Numbered from the stretch's first letter, positions 33,252-42,813 are shown. The stretch is DNA of 64,000 nucleotides from Namhaeicola litoreus (GCF_042679565.1 NZ_JBHTMY010000002.1:496001-560000), one strand, 5' to 3'. The notes: a model not told the origin generated them from the letters alone. Numbers and translations: made by a program.

Positions 33252-34853
33252 ATGATGAACAAAATCATAATACAACGTGTATTTTTTATACTCTTAATTG
33301 GACTATCCATGATTGCCTGTCAACAGGCTCAGGAGCAAAGCGCTAAGAACGATAACGAATTCAGAGCTCTTAAAGATGAGACTGAATTTGATCTGGTTAT
33401 CCTTAATGGCCGGGTAATGGATCCTGAAACCAATTTTGATGGTATACGAAATGTTGGGGTTAAAGATGGGGTGATTGGTCTCATTACTAAAAAAGACATC
33501 TCAGGGAAAAGAGTGATAGACGCCAGCGGTCATGTCGTGGCACCGGGGTTTATAGACTATCACTCCCATGCTCAGGAACCTTATGGGCATAAACTTTATG
33601 TTCGGGATGGTGTTACTACACCACTAGATTTGGAAGTGGGTGCATTCCCTGTCAATGATTTTTATGAATTCTGGGAAGGAAAAGCTATCGTTAATTATGG
33701 TACCAATGTAGCTCATGTTGGGGCAAGATTGGCTTTACTGGATGGCCAGGAACCTGATGGAAGAGTTCTGTACAGTGCTGCAATGGGAAGGGCAATGAAC
33801 GATGGGTCTCAGTTTAAAACAAAATTATATGATCCAAAGGATGAAAAAGCTATTGTCGATGTAGTTGAAAGGGAAATCAAGCAAGGAGCTATTGGTATTG
33901 CATATCCCATTGGCTACTACACAGTAGTTGGCAGCCCTGAAATATATGCCGTATCCGCACTAGCTGGTAAGTACAATTTACCAATAACTACGCATGTGCG
34001 TTATCTCTCCCAAATACCACCGAGTGGCTTTATTGGTATTACAGAAATGCTGACCATCGCTAGGGAGAACAATGCGCCATTACTTATTCATCACGTACAG
34101 AGCAACTGCCTAGGCTTAACTGGTCCTTGTCTTGATATAATCGATGATGCTCGAGCCAATGGTCAAAAGGTGGTTGGTGAGTTTTATCCATATCAATACG
34201 CCGGAACATACGTGGATGCTGATTATAACAGGCCAGGTTTTGAACAACGTATGGGAATTAAAGCTTCAGATTATGTAATTACTGCAACAGGCGAACACCT
34301 AACACCAAAAAAACTAGATAGTCTGCGTGTCGCCGCACCCGGAACAAACTTATTGATGTATACCATGAAAGAAGAATACATCATGGAAGCATTTAAAAGG
34401 CCAGGGACGATCGTAGGTTCTGATGGCATGCCTTGGATTGTTGAAGGTGATGAATCTGGATTTAATGCAACATTTGATACTCCTTATGGAGCAGGAAACG
34501 GTCACGCCCGTGGTGCTGGCACTCATGCACGTATTCTTCGAATGGTACGAGAAACAAAGGCCATAACACTAATGGAGGCTATTTCCAAAATGACCTATGG
34601 ACCTGCAATCTTTCTCGAGGATCATGTGCCTCAGATGAAGATACGTGGCCGCGTTCAGGAAGGCTCTGCAGCTGATATAACTATTTTCAACCCGGAGACC
34701 GTTACTGATAATGCTTCCCCTAAAATTGGTGAAAATTCGCTTCCTTCTACCGGTATTCCGTATGTCATTGTCAATGGTCATGTAGTAGTGGATGGCTCAA
34801 AGGTTCAAAATGTACCCGCTGGAGTAGCTATTCGAAATAAAACATTTTTATAA
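33252..34853 (+). CDS. N-acyl-D-amino-acid deacylase-like amidohydrolase lipoprotein
   Basis: A 533-residue D-aminoacylase-family protein with a lipoprotein signal (IGLSMIAC, Cys23). Motifs: DLVILNGRVMDPETNFDGIRNVGVKDGVIGLI at the N-terminus (here cited in parts), VVAPGFIDYHSHAQ (HxH), the ITTHVRYLS and LLIHHVQSNC metal histidines, VGSDGMPW with the catalytic Asp, and the C-terminal small beta domain IRGRVQEGSAADITIFNP. Family members deacylate N-acyl-D-amino acids or D-glutamate derivatives. With the exported amidohydrolase it could process modified peptides or D-amino-acid compounds in the periplasm. Confidence 0.83.
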   Translation: MMNKIIIQRVFFILLIGLSMIACQQAQEQSAKNDNEFRALKDETEFDLVILNGRVMDPETNFDGIRNVGVKDGVIGLITKKDISGKRVIDASGHVVAPGFIDYHSHAQEPYGHKLYVRDGVTTPLDLEVGAFPVNDFYEFWEGKAIVNYGTNVAHVGARLALLDGQEPDGRVLYSAAMGRAMNDGSQFKTKLYDPKDEKAIVDVVEREIKQGAIGIAYPIGYYTVVGSPEIYAVSALAGKYNLPITTHVRYLSQIPPSGFIGITEMLTIARENNAPLLIHHVQSNCLGLTGPCLDIIDDARANGQKVVGEFYPYQYAGTYVDADYNRPGFEQRMGIKASDYVITATGEHLTPKKLDSLRVAAPGTNLLMYTMKEEYIMEAFKRPGTIVGSDGMPWIVEGDESGFNATFDTPYGAGNGHARGAGTHARILRMVRETKAITLMEAISKMTYGPAIFLEDHVPQMKIRGRVQEGSAADITIFNPETVTDNASPKIGENSLPSTGIPYVIVNGHVVVDGSKVQNVPAGVAIRNKTFL

Positions 34854-34869
34854 ACTATTTTTAAGAAAT

Positions 34870-36195
34870 ATGAACTTATTGAAAACATTCTCTCTTAAAT
34901 TAGTTCTAGCATTGTTCTTGATTCTCTCCTCCCTTGTTGTAATCGGACAGAATACAAAGGATATAGATTCTAGTTTCTCAACGGATACAATCGCTCCTGG
35001 TATCCAGGGTTCGATTAACCCATTAACCGATAATACACCCATTCTGTCGGGAGAAGAATTAATCGATGATTCATTTCCTAATTCTCTTCCAATTTTTGGA
35101 TCCAATGTAAGAATGAAAATAGGTGGTTACGTAAAAGCCGATTTTATTCATGACTTCGATTATGTTGGAGACCGTTGGGAATTTGAACTGGGAAGCATAG
35201 CCGTTGAAGGAAGTCCCGAAAGAGAATTGGGAGGTATAACTACCTTCCATGTAAAACAGACGAGGATCAACTTTGACTTTAGATCGCAAGCCAAGTGGAA
35301 GAATGGAAAGGAGTTCCCTATGCAGGTGTTTGTTGAATTTGACTGGTTCTTTGATTCGGATGGATTAAGATTTGTTCCCCGTATGCGTCATGCTTATGGT
35401 GTGATCGGTAGATTGTTGATTGGAAGGAGCTGGACAAATTCGGGTGACCTTTCTACGCTACCTGGAACAATAGATTTCTCTAGTGGAGACGCACTCTACG
35501 GAGGTAGAGTAACCCAAATTAGATGGCAGGACAAAATCGGAACGAACTTTTCCTATACCGTTGCTCTTGAGGAGACAGGAGGTCAGATTGCAAATCCTGA
35601 AAATCTGGATGGCGCCTTCAGGCCGTTATATCCGAATTTGGCAGGAAATATACGTTATGGCTCAACCAATGGTTCCTCATTTCAATTGGGCTTTGACCTC
35701 TTTGCATTGAGTTGGAAAGGCTCCACAACCACACCCGATGTTACCAGGGCGGGCTATGCAATCACAGGAACAGGAAGATATGCCTTCAAGGTTGCTCACT
35801 TCACGGACTCATTTATGTACGGAGGTGGATTTGGTCAGGGGCAGGGTCATCGCATTATAGCCTTTTCCTGGGACGGAAAAGCATCCGGAATAATTACTGA
35901 AGAAGGTGGAATGGACCTTAATCCTTCATGGTTTGTATTTGCTGGATACAATCATTACTGGAACAAAAGTTTCAATTCAACCATTTCGACGCATTGGGCT
36001 GGAACTGATCTGTCTGTAAATCATTCGGATGATACCATTAAAAAGGCAGGTTCTTTTCATGCAAATCTAATCTGGTTCCCTTATCCAAGGATATCGACTG
36101 GAATTGAATATATGTGGGGATTACGAGAAAATAAAATCGGAATCAAAGGAACGGCATCTCGTATCCAGTTTATGGCCAAATTTAAGTTTAACTAA
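34870..36195 (+). CDS. DcaP-like outer-membrane porin
   Basis: The 441-residue protein has a signal peptide (ending VVIGQ), a short variable segment, and a beta-barrel sequence typical of DcaP-like porins: KIGGYVKADFIHDFDYVG, HVKQTRINFDFRS, VFVEFDWFF, LLIGRSWTNSGDLSTLPGTI, and a C-terminal strand ending in IQFMAKFKFN (aromatic at position 2 from the end). DcaP proteins form trimeric channels for dicarboxylates and similar anions. Placed 16 bases after the deacylase, it probably lets the substrate of the two amidohydrolases cross the outer membrane. Confidence 0.83.
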   Translation: MNLLKTFSLKLVLALFLILSSLVVIGQNTKDIDSSFSTDTIAPGIQGSINPLTDNTPILSGEELIDDSFPNSLPIFGSNVRMKIGGYVKADFIHDFDYVGDRWEFELGSIAVEGSPERELGGITTFHVKQTRINFDFRSQAKWKNGKEFPMQVFVEFDWFFDSDGLRFVPRMRHAYGVIGRLLIGRSWTNSGDLSTLPGTIDFSSGDALYGGRVTQIRWQDKIGTNFSYTVALEETGGQIANPENLDGAFRPLYPNLAGNIRYGSTNGSSFQLGFDLFALSWKGSTTTPDVTRAGYAITGTGRYAFKVAHFTDSFMYGGGFGQGQGHRIIAFSWDGKASGIITEEGGMDLNPSWFVFAGYNHYWNKSFNSTISTHWAGTDLSVNHSDDTIKKAGSFHANLIWFPYPRISTGIEYMWGLRENKIGIKGTASRIQFMAKFKFN

Positions 36196-36316
36196 AAAAC
36201 TGTCAACACATAAATATTTCAAAAATGTTCAAAAAATCACAAAATGATTAAGTCAAATTTTAGAGGTTTTTAATCGACCACGGGATTTTTGGTCAAGGGT
36301 GATTGAAAAAAAAGAA

Positions 36317-36354
36317 AAAAGCTTAACAGTTTATCATTAATCTGTTAAGCTTTT
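36317..36354. terminator. Bidirectional terminator between the porin operon and tRNA-Leu
   Basis: AAAAGCTTAACAG and CTGTTAAGCTTTT form a perfect 13-bp stem with a 12-nt loop. It can end the plus-strand porin transcript and the minus-strand tRNA transcript. Confidence 0.85.
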
Positions 36355-36361
36355 AACATTG

Positions 36362-36445
36362 TACCTTGGGTGGGAATCGAACCCACACGATATTGCTATC
36401 ACTGGATTTTGAATCCAGCGCGTCTACCAATTCCGCCACCAAGGC
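36362..36445 (-). tRNA. tRNA-Leu (CAA)
   Basis: Minus-strand class II tRNA of 84 nt: acceptor GCCTTGG/CCAAGGT (with a 1-72 G-U), D-arm GGAATTGGTAGACGC, anticodon stem-loop CTGGA-TTCAAAA-TCCAG (anticodon CAA), a long variable arm, and T-arm GTGGGTTCGATTCCCAC. CCA is not encoded. Confidence 0.93.
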
Positions 36446-36613
36446 AAAAATTGCGTGGGCAAATATAGCAATAAATCGCTATTTGCAAATAAAAATGGTT
36501 CAATTTATGCGATAATTAAAAAAGCCCGAAAAAATCCGTTCTATGATTCCGCCAAATACATCAGATTTGAACTTTTACCCGATGAAGCATAGGTCCTTTT
36601 GAAATATTTTGCG

Positions 36614-36621
36614 TATTTTTG
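36614..36621 (+). promoter_or_regulatory. -7 element for prs-rplY
   Basis: TATTTTTG matches TAnnTTTG, 48 bases before the prs ATG. A TTTTG-like -33 box is not clear. Confidence 0.5.
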
Positions 36622-36669
36622 CTTGCTACTAGCATAATAACTCAACACACTAAATATCAGCAACTTATA

Positions 36670-37611
36670 ATGAAACTTAAACTTCCTGATCCAAAAATTT
36701 TTGCCTGTTCTCAAAGCGTCACCTTAGCACAAGATATTGCCAATTCTTATGGTTTAGAATTGGGAAAAATGCAAAAAAATGTTTTTAGTGACGGTGAATA
36801 CCAAATTTCTTTTGAAGAAACAATTCGCGGTAGAAGAATATTTTTAATTGGTTCCACTTTTCCACCAACAGATAACTTGATGGAATTACTATTGATGATC
36901 GATGCTGCAAAACGTGCTTCGGCCAGACATATTACAGCTGTCATGCCTTATTATGGCTGGGCTCGTCAAGACAGAAAAGACAAACCTCGTGTTCCTATAG
37001 CAGCAAAGATGGTAGCAAAATTACTGCAAAGCGCAGGGGCCACCAGGGTCATTACCATGGATTTACACGCCGATCAAATTCAAGGTTTTTTCGAAGTACC
37101 CGTAGACCATCTTTATGCCTCTACGATTTTAGTCCCTTATGTTAAAAACCTCAATTTAGAAGATATTACAATTGCCTCTCCAGATATGGGAGGATCAAAA
37201 AGAGCTTATGCCTATTCAAAATTTTTGAATAGTGAAGTTGTGATCTGCTACAAGGAGCGAAAAAAGGCCAATGTGATTGAGCATATGGAACTCATTGGAG
37301 AAGTAGAAGGAAGAAATGTAATCATCGTGGATGATATGGTAGACACTGCCGGAACATTAACAAAAGCGGCCGAACTGATGATGGAACGCGGCGCAAAGAG
37401 TGTTAGAGCATTGGCAACGCATGGAATTTTATCAGGAAAAGCGATAGAAAGAATAGAACAGTCTCATTTAGAGGAACTTATAATTACAGATTCTATTCCA
37501 TTAAAACGAACAACTTCTAAAATAAAAGTTGTAACTTGCGCCCCTTTATTTGCAGATGTGATGCATAGAGTTCAAAACAATAAATCCATCGGCGATCAAT
37601 TTTTAATTTAA
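36670..37611 (+). CDS. prs: Ribose-phosphate pyrophosphokinase
   Basis: I start at ATG 36670 (MKLKLPDPKIFACSQSVTLA); an upstream in-frame TTG lies within the promoter. The 313-residue protein has the PRPP synthetase blocks NVFSDGEYQISFEETIRGRR, the flexible loop YYGWARQDRKDKPRVPIAAK, TMDLHADQIQGFF with the metal-site His, and the ribose-5-phosphate loop VIIVDDMVDTAGTL. It makes PRPP for nucleotide, His and Trp synthesis. It is followed 14 bases later by rplY, a pairing common in bacteria. Confidence 0.95.
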   Translation: MKLKLPDPKIFACSQSVTLAQDIANSYGLELGKMQKNVFSDGEYQISFEETIRGRRIFLIGSTFPPTDNLMELLLMIDAAKRASARHITAVMPYYGWARQDRKDKPRVPIAAKMVAKLLQSAGATRVITMDLHADQIQGFFEVPVDHLYASTILVPYVKNLNLEDITIASPDMGGSKRAYAYSKFLNSEVVICYKERKKANVIEHMELIGEVEGRNVIIVDDMVDTAGTLTKAAELMMERGAKSVRALATHGILSGKAIERIEQSHLEELIITDSIPLKRTTSKIKVVTCAPLFADVMHRVQNNKSIGDQFLI

Positions 37612-37625
37612 ATAAATTTTACACA

Positions 37626-38243
37626 ATGAAATCAATTACGATCAAAGGATCTAAAAGAGAAAGCGTGGGTAAGTCATCGACTAAAGCCTTACGTAATGCT
37701 GGAAAGGTTCCTTGCGTGTTATACGGAGGAGAACAACCATTGCACTTTGCAGCAGACGAAATCGAGTTTAAAAACTTGGTGTACACTCCAAACGTTTACA
37801 CTGCCTTGATTGAGCTAGAAAGCGGAGAAAAATTGAATGCTGTTTTACAGGACATTCAATTTCACCCTGTTTCTGACAAAATTTTACATGTAGACTTCTA
37901 TCAGTTGTTTAGCGATAAAGAAGTGACCATGAATATTCCTGTTAGACTAGATGGTGTATCACCAGGGGTTAGAAACGGTGGAGTTTTAAGGTTCCCTAAT
38001 AGAACTTTAAAAGTAAAGGCTTTGCCTGATAACCTACCAGATTTTATCACTGTTGATATTTCTAAACTTAAAATCGGTGATAAAGTTTTTGTAACTGCCG
38101 CTCAAAATGATGCATACACAATCTTACATCCAGACAATACAGTCATTGCACAAGTTAGAATGTCTCGTGCAGTTGTTGTTGCTGATGAAGAAGAAGAGGA
38201 AGAAGAAGCTGCTGCAGAGACACCTGAAGCATCAAATGAATAA
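37626..38243 (+). CDS. rplY: 50S ribosomal protein L25/general stress protein Ctc
   Basis: A 205-residue long form of L25. The 5S-rRNA-binding N-terminal domain starts ITIKGSKRESVGKSSTKALR and includes GKVPCVLYGGEQPLHF. The second TL5-type domain includes VPVRLDGVSPGVRNGGVL-like sequence (here IPVRLDGVSPGVRNGGVL) and KIGDKVFV. The end is a run of acidic and Ala residues (EEEEEEAAAETPEA). It is co-transcribed with prs and followed by a terminator. Confidence 0.93.
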   Translation: MKSITIKGSKRESVGKSSTKALRNAGKVPCVLYGGEQPLHFAADEIEFKNLVYTPNVYTALIELESGEKLNAVLQDIQFHPVSDKILHVDFYQLFSDKEVTMNIPVRLDGVSPGVRNGGVLRFPNRTLKVKALPDNLPDFITVDISKLKIGDKVFVTAAQNDAYTILHPDNTVIAQVRMSRAVVVADEEEEEEEAAAETPEASNE

Positions 38244-38261
38244 TCTTATTTAAGCATAAAT

Positions 38262-38295
38262 AAAAAAAGCTTTTCGAATTCGGAAAGCTTTTTTT
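38262..38295. terminator. Terminator after rplY
   Basis: AAAAAAAGCTTT and AAAGCTTTTTTT form a 12-bp stem with a 10-nt centre. It has a T-run on either strand. Confidence 0.85.
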
Positions 38296-38323
38296 ATATC
38301 TTGACATTTGAAAGAATAAGACA

Positions 38324-38890
38324 ATGAAAAAATTCTTGATTATAGGTCTTGGGAATATTGGAAGCGAATACCAAAATACCCGTCATAACATCGGTTTTAA
38401 AGCATTAGATGATTTGGCTTCCAAAAATGACCTCAATTTTGAAACAAAAAAACTAGGTGATCTCACCGAACTTAAAATAAAAGGCAGAACATTTATCTTG
38501 CTAAAACCCAATACTTATATGAATCTTAGCGGAAAAGCTATAAAGTATTGGATGGAAAAAGAAAATATTCCAATTGAAAATATTTTGGTGATTACAGACG
38601 ATCTCAATCTGCCTTTTGGGTCGATCAGAATAAAAACAAAAGGAAGTGCTGGAGGGCATAACGGGCTCCAAAACATTCAGGATGTTCTTGAAACTACAAA
38701 TTACAATCGACTGCGTTTCGGTATTGGAGATGAATTCCATAAAGGAAGTCAGGTAAATTATGTTCTAGGCCAATGGACAGAAGATGAAAATAAGCTTTTA
38801 CCAGAAAGAATTGAAAAAATTCAAGAAGCGATCCGCTCTTTTGGTCTTGCGGGTATAAATACAACGATGAACGAGTATAATAATAAATAG
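38324..38890 (+). CDS. pth: Peptidyl-tRNA hydrolase
   Basis: A 188-residue enzyme of normal length. It has the Pth motifs FLIIGLGNIGSEYQNTRHNIGF (catalytic His in TRHN), LLKPNTYMNLSGKA, DDLNLPFGSIRIKTKGSAGGHNGL, and NYNRLRFGIG. It frees tRNA from peptidyl-tRNA dropped by ribosomes. It lies between two terminators and so is probably expressed alone. Confidence 0.95.
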   Translation: MKKFLIIGLGNIGSEYQNTRHNIGFKALDDLASKNDLNFETKKLGDLTELKIKGRTFILLKPNTYMNLSGKAIKYWMEKENIPIENILVITDDLNLPFGSIRIKTKGSAGGHNGLQNIQDVLETTNYNRLRFGIGDEFHKGSQVNYVLGQWTEDENKLLPERIEKIQEAIRSFGLAGINTTMNEYNNK

Positions 38891-38908
38891 GATTTAATTT
38901 AAAAATAA

Positions 38909-38937
38909 AAAAGCCCTAGTCTTTTACCAGGGCTTTT
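38909..38937. terminator. Terminator after pth
   Basis: AAAAGCCCT and AGGGCTTTT form a 9-bp stem with an 11-nt loop. It may also serve the broken minus-strand gene that follows. Confidence 0.82.
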
Positions 38938-38954
38938 ACTTTTTGTATAGTGAA

Positions 38955-39212
38955 TTAAACGATTTCTCCATTTTTAAATACTCCTTTATACTCTAGAGTT
39001 CCGTCTTCCGTATTTTGTTCAAACGGTCCTTCTTCCACTCCATCGACAAAAGTACATTTTAGACTTACAACTCCATTGTCAAAAAACTCAATAAAATCAC
39101 CGTGCTTTTTTCCTTTTTTAAAGGTTCCCCTTTGGTATAACTGACCGTTCTCATGATATTACTCAAAACGATCGTCATATTTTCCGTGAACATTATAATC
39201 TTTGTAACTCAT
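38955..39212 (-). pseudogene. MORN-repeat (YwqK-like) small gene with an in-frame stop
   Basis: From ATG 39212 the frame reads MSYKDYNVHGKYDDRFE, then TAA at 39161-39159, then YHENGQLYQRGTFKKGKKHG, GDFIEFFDNG, FVDGVEEGPFEQ and LEYKGVFKNGEIV to a natural stop at 38955. The repeats (YHENGQL...G.FK.GKKHG.F..FF.NG) are typical of MORN/YwqK-type proteins, whose function in bacteria is mostly unknown. Frame and codon use are intact on both sides of the stop, so the nonsense change is recent, or a base-call error. Full product length would be 85 codons. Confidence 0.7.
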
Positions 39213-39279
39213 TTTTTAAGGTTTTAGTTTCTATCTGTTTATCACAAAGTTAACCAAAAGTCTCACAAAAAAAAGTCTA

Positions 39280-41133
39280 TTATTCCACCGTAACAGATTT
39301 AGCCAAATTTCTCGGTTGATCTACATTACAACCTCTCATTACCGCAATATGATAAGAAAGTAACTGCAAGGGTATTGTGGTTAATAAAGGTGAAAAAGCT
39401 TCTTCCACATAAGGAATTTCAATGACATGATCGGCCAAATTTTTTACTACATGGTCTCCTTCAGTAACAATCGCAATAATCTTTCCTTTTCTAGATTTGA
39501 TTTCCTGGATATTACTTACGATCTTTTCGTAATGCTCAGAATCTGTTGCAATTACGATAACCGGCATATTTTCATCGATCAATGCAATAGGACCGTGTTT
39601 CATTTCCGCTGCCGGATAACCCTCTGCATGGATATAAGAAATCTCCTTTAATTTGAGTGCTCCTTCCAGCGCAACCGGAAAGTTGAATCCTCTACCTAAG
39701 TAGAGACAGTTAGGTACATGCTGATAGATTTCTGCAATTTCTTTTACTTTTTCATCTACCTTTAATAAACGCTCTATTTTTGCAGGAATCAACTCAATTT
39801 CTTGAAGGTATAAACGATATTTTGAACTGCTCATCGTTCCTTTAGCCCTAGCCAAACGCAAAGCCATTAAAGCCAAAACTGTAATCTGTGTTGTAAACGC
39901 TTTTGTAGAAGCTACTCCTATTTCCGGACCAGCATGGGTATAAGCACCTGCATCAGTTTCTCTCGCAATAGAGGAACCTACCACATTACATACACCAAAG
40001 ACAAATGCCCCTTTAGATTTAGCTAATTTAATTGCCGCCAAGGTATCAGCCGTTTCACCAGATTGAGAAATAGCGATAAGCACATCCTTTTCAGAAATAA
40101 CCGGATTTCTGTATCTAAATTCTGAAGCGTATTCTACCTCAACCGGTATTCTAGCAAATTCTTCAAAAATATATTCTGCCACTAGCCCAGCATGCCATGA
40201 AGTTCCGCAAGCTGCGATAATAATTCTGTCAGCATTGAGGAGTTTTTTCATATTATCCTCAACCCCTGACATTTTAATAATACCTTCTGAACGCAGCAAT
40301 CGCCCTCTAAACGTATCTATAATTGCCCTTGGCTGCTCGTGAATTTCCTTCAACATAAAATGGTCGTAACCACCTTTTTCAATTTGCTCTAGGTTGAGTT
40401 TTAACTCGTGTATCTGAGGATCAACGAATGAATCATCTTTTATTTTTCTTACATGAACTTTTCTGCCCTTTTTTATAATGGCCATCTCCTCATCTTCTAA
40501 ATAAATGGCATCTTTTGTATATTCTATAAAGGGGGATGCATCAGATGCGACAAAATATTCTTGAAATTCTTTGCCAACACCAATGGCTATTGGGCTACCT
40601 AGCCTGGCAACTACCATTTCATCTGGTTTATTCCTATCAAAAACAGCAATCGCATAAGCTCCCACCACCTGGTTCAAAGCGATTTGAACAGCCTGACCTA
40701 ATTTTACTTTGTTTTTCTTTTTTATCTCTTCAATTAGATTGACGAGTACTTCAGTATCCGTATCGCTTTTAAAGACATAACCTCTTGTTTGAAGTTCCTT
40801 TTTAATGGAATCATAATTTTCTATAATTCCATTATGCACAATCACCAATTCACCTGAAGCGGAAATGTGAGGATGCGAATTAACATCATTTGGCACACCA
40901 TGAGTAGCCCAACGTGTATGACCAATACCTATGTTCCCATCAGCAATAATTTGCTCTGCAACTCTTTCTTCTAAGTCCGAAACTTTTCCTTTTGTCTTTG
41001 CTACATTAATATTTGTTCCATCAAAAAGCATTACTCCGGCACTGTCATAACCTCGGTATTCTAATCTTTTAAGTCCATTGATAATAATTGGATAGGCATT
41101 TCGGTAGCCTATATAGCCAGTAATTCCACACAC
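39280..41133 (-). CDS. glmS: Glutamine-fructose-6-phosphate aminotransferase
   Basis: A 617-residue enzyme with the N-terminal glutaminase (Cys2 in MCGITGYIGYRNAYP, GHTRWATHG, HNGIIENYDSIK) and two sugar-isomerase (SIS) domains (CGTSWHAGLVAEY, SQSGETADTLAAI). The C-terminus is PRNLAKSVTVE. It makes glucosamine-6-phosphate for cell-wall and lipopolysaccharide synthesis. It is the last gene of a minus-strand set with DUF4270 and the glycogen-synthase-like gene. No glmS ribozyme is recognisable upstream. Confidence 0.97.
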   Translation of the reverse strand: MCGITGYIGYRNAYPIIINGLKRLEYRGYDSAGVMLFDGTNINVAKTKGKVSDLEERVAEQIIADGNIGIGHTRWATHGVPNDVNSHPHISASGELVIVHNGIIENYDSIKKELQTRGYVFKSDTDTEVLVNLIEEIKKKNKVKLGQAVQIALNQVVGAYAIAVFDRNKPDEMVVARLGSPIAIGVGKEFQEYFVASDASPFIEYTKDAIYLEDEEMAIIKKGRKVHVRKIKDDSFVDPQIHELKLNLEQIEKGGYDHFMLKEIHEQPRAIIDTFRGRLLRSEGIIKMSGVEDNMKKLLNADRIIIAACGTSWHAGLVAEYIFEEFARIPVEVEYASEFRYRNPVISEKDVLIAISQSGETADTLAAIKLAKSKGAFVFGVCNVVGSSIARETDAGAYTHAGPEIGVASTKAFTTQITVLALMALRLARAKGTMSSSKYRLYLQEIELIPAKIERLLKVDEKVKEIAEIYQHVPNCLYLGRGFNFPVALEGALKLKEISYIHAEGYPAAEMKHGPIALIDENMPVIVIATDSEHYEKIVSNIQEIKSRKGKIIAIVTEGDHVVKNLADHVIEIPYVEEAFSPLLTTIPLQLLSYHIAVMRGCNVDQPRNLAKSVTVE

Positions 41134-41179
41134 GATTTTTGAGATTTTAGTTTGTTAAATGTTTGTGGTAAAGATAACC

Positions 41180-42790
41180 CTATTTTGAATAAAATATTTC
41201 GAGTTTAAGTCGTTTATCACTTAATTGGGGTAAGTTACCATTTAAAGTTACTCCTTTTGGAATCCAGCTATAATCTGCAACAAGTGTGTCTAAATTAGTA
41301 AATGGATCATCCGTTCTATGGTAAGTTTTCAGTGCTAACTTGGCATCAGAATATCCCGATTCACTTAAAATTCTACTCACAAATCGTGTAATTCTAAATT
41401 TATATTTTTCAGGATTTCCATCAGAATCATAGCTTAGACTTCCATCAAAAACATCAAATCCATCCAAACGCAAATCACGTAAAACACTATTTTCAGTATA
41501 ATTATACAAAAACAACCTGGATGGTAGCTTTCCTGACTGTTTTATATCATCGACATAAAATGTAAGGTTAGCTTCGTTAATCAACAGACCTTGGCTTCTG
41601 AGATCTTCTAAACTTTCTTCAGTAAATAACTGAATAATGGCCTCCGAACCCGCAGCGCCTTGAACATATAATGTTGATTCTCCCTCCACTTTATTTGGTG
41701 TAGACATAGCCATCCCGGCTGGAGAGCTGCTATAATCTCTTTGGTAAACCCCCGATCTTGCACCACCAATATCGAATTTCATACTGGATTTAGTTTTTAC
41801 CAAGACATCAGTTTCACCGGTCACTCCGTTATAATTAAGATCTTCGCCCGTTGATTCATCCTTTATTTCTTCAAAAGTGTAATAAATGGTCATTCCACCA
41901 TTTGTGATCGGAAGATTCATTAAGCTTCCATCCGGACCAATTGATTCAATGTATATTCCTTTAAAATAGCGAACAAAATTCTCAAAATTGTCGAAAAAGG
42001 GTGAATCATCTTGATCTACAAATCTCGTTTTGAAAAAATCCTTGTTCAGCTCAAATTTGATGGAAGGATTTGCCGTTTCTGTTTTGATCGTATCAATATC
42101 GTTCACCGTAGAAGGGTCTCCGTCTAAATATCTCCTTTCAACATAGAGAACTGTATCATTTCTATTTGGCTTAAATTCACCGTAAAACAATTCATCCAAC
42201 ACCGTATAATCTCTGTTAGAATAATATTTTTTGGGTTGGGTAGGATTTTCTGGATCCAACACATTTAAAAAAGTTCCTAATTCTGAAATCCTGATTTGGT
42301 AGGGTAAATCTTTATTTCCATAAATTGAATCTAAGGAAAAACTGGGTGCAACTATTGGATTACCATCTGAATCTTTTATTTCTTCTCCTGTTAACGGATC
42401 TTTAGCATATTGAATTGTATCTCTGGTAGAATAATACGGAATGTCCAAAACCACCATATCTATGATCGCATTATCTCCAAAATTTACCCCTAAACTGGGA
42501 AGTCTAAATTGTGTAACCAAATTAGATTTTAAATATCCAAAATTTTGATTGTTATTAACCCCAATGAGATAACCCGGCTGACCCAAAACCTCATTATTGT
42601 CTACGCGCGAAGAGTCTACATTTATTGTGTAAGCCACCACTTCAAAAACGGTATCTCCCACTTGAAACCTGCCATTATTCACCAAATCAACACCAACATT
42701 TTCTATATCCTTCTCACACGAGTAAACACCCAATAAGAATAGTGAAACGACAAGAAAATACAAAGTTCTGGCAATTCTATTTTTAACCAT
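41180..42790 (-). CDS. DUF4270 lipoprotein
   Basis: A 536-residue Bacteroidota-specific protein with lipobox LLGVYSC (Cys near residue 25) followed by EKDIENVGVDLVNNGRFQVGDT, the start of DUF4270. The rest is beta-rich with VDNNEVLGQPGYLIG, RLPSLGVNFGDNAIIDMVVLDIPY (in parts) and a C-terminal HRTDDPFTNLDTLVADYS. It is probably surface- or periplasm-anchored; its function is unknown. The order glycogen-synthase-like, DUF4270, glmS next to divergent panC-panD looks like the arrangement I recall from other flavobacteria. Confidence 0.85.
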   Translation of the reverse strand: MVKNRIARTLYFLVVSLFLLGVYSCEKDIENVGVDLVNNGRFQVGDTVFEVVAYTINVDSSRVDNNEVLGQPGYLIGVNNNQNFGYLKSNLVTQFRLPSLGVNFGDNAIIDMVVLDIPYYSTRDTIQYAKDPLTGEEIKDSDGNPIVAPSFSLDSIYGNKDLPYQIRISELGTFLNVLDPENPTQPKKYYSNRDYTVLDELFYGEFKPNRNDTVLYVERRYLDGDPSTVNDIDTIKTETANPSIKFELNKDFFKTRFVDQDDSPFFDNFENFVRYFKGIYIESIGPDGSLMNLPITNGGMTIYYTFEEIKDESTGEDLNYNGVTGETDVLVKTKSSMKFDIGGARSGVYQRDYSSSPAGMAMSTPNKVEGESTLYVQGAAGSEAIIQLFTEESLEDLRSQGLLINEANLTFYVDDIKQSGKLPSRLFLYNYTENSVLRDLRLDGFDVFDGSLSYDSDGNPEKYKFRITRFVSRILSESGYSDAKLALKTYHRTDDPFTNLDTLVADYSWIPKGVTLNGNLPQLSDKRLKLEIFYSK

Positions 42791-42813
42791 AAAAGTTGAG
42801 CAATTGAATCTAA

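Noticed and set aside
36446..36669. An extra N-terminal extension or small gene before prs
   Set aside because: The only in-frame extension starts at TTG inside the promoter, and no other frame looks coding.
41134..41179. glmS ribozyme
   Set aside because: The upstream gap is only 46 bases and shows none of the conserved core.
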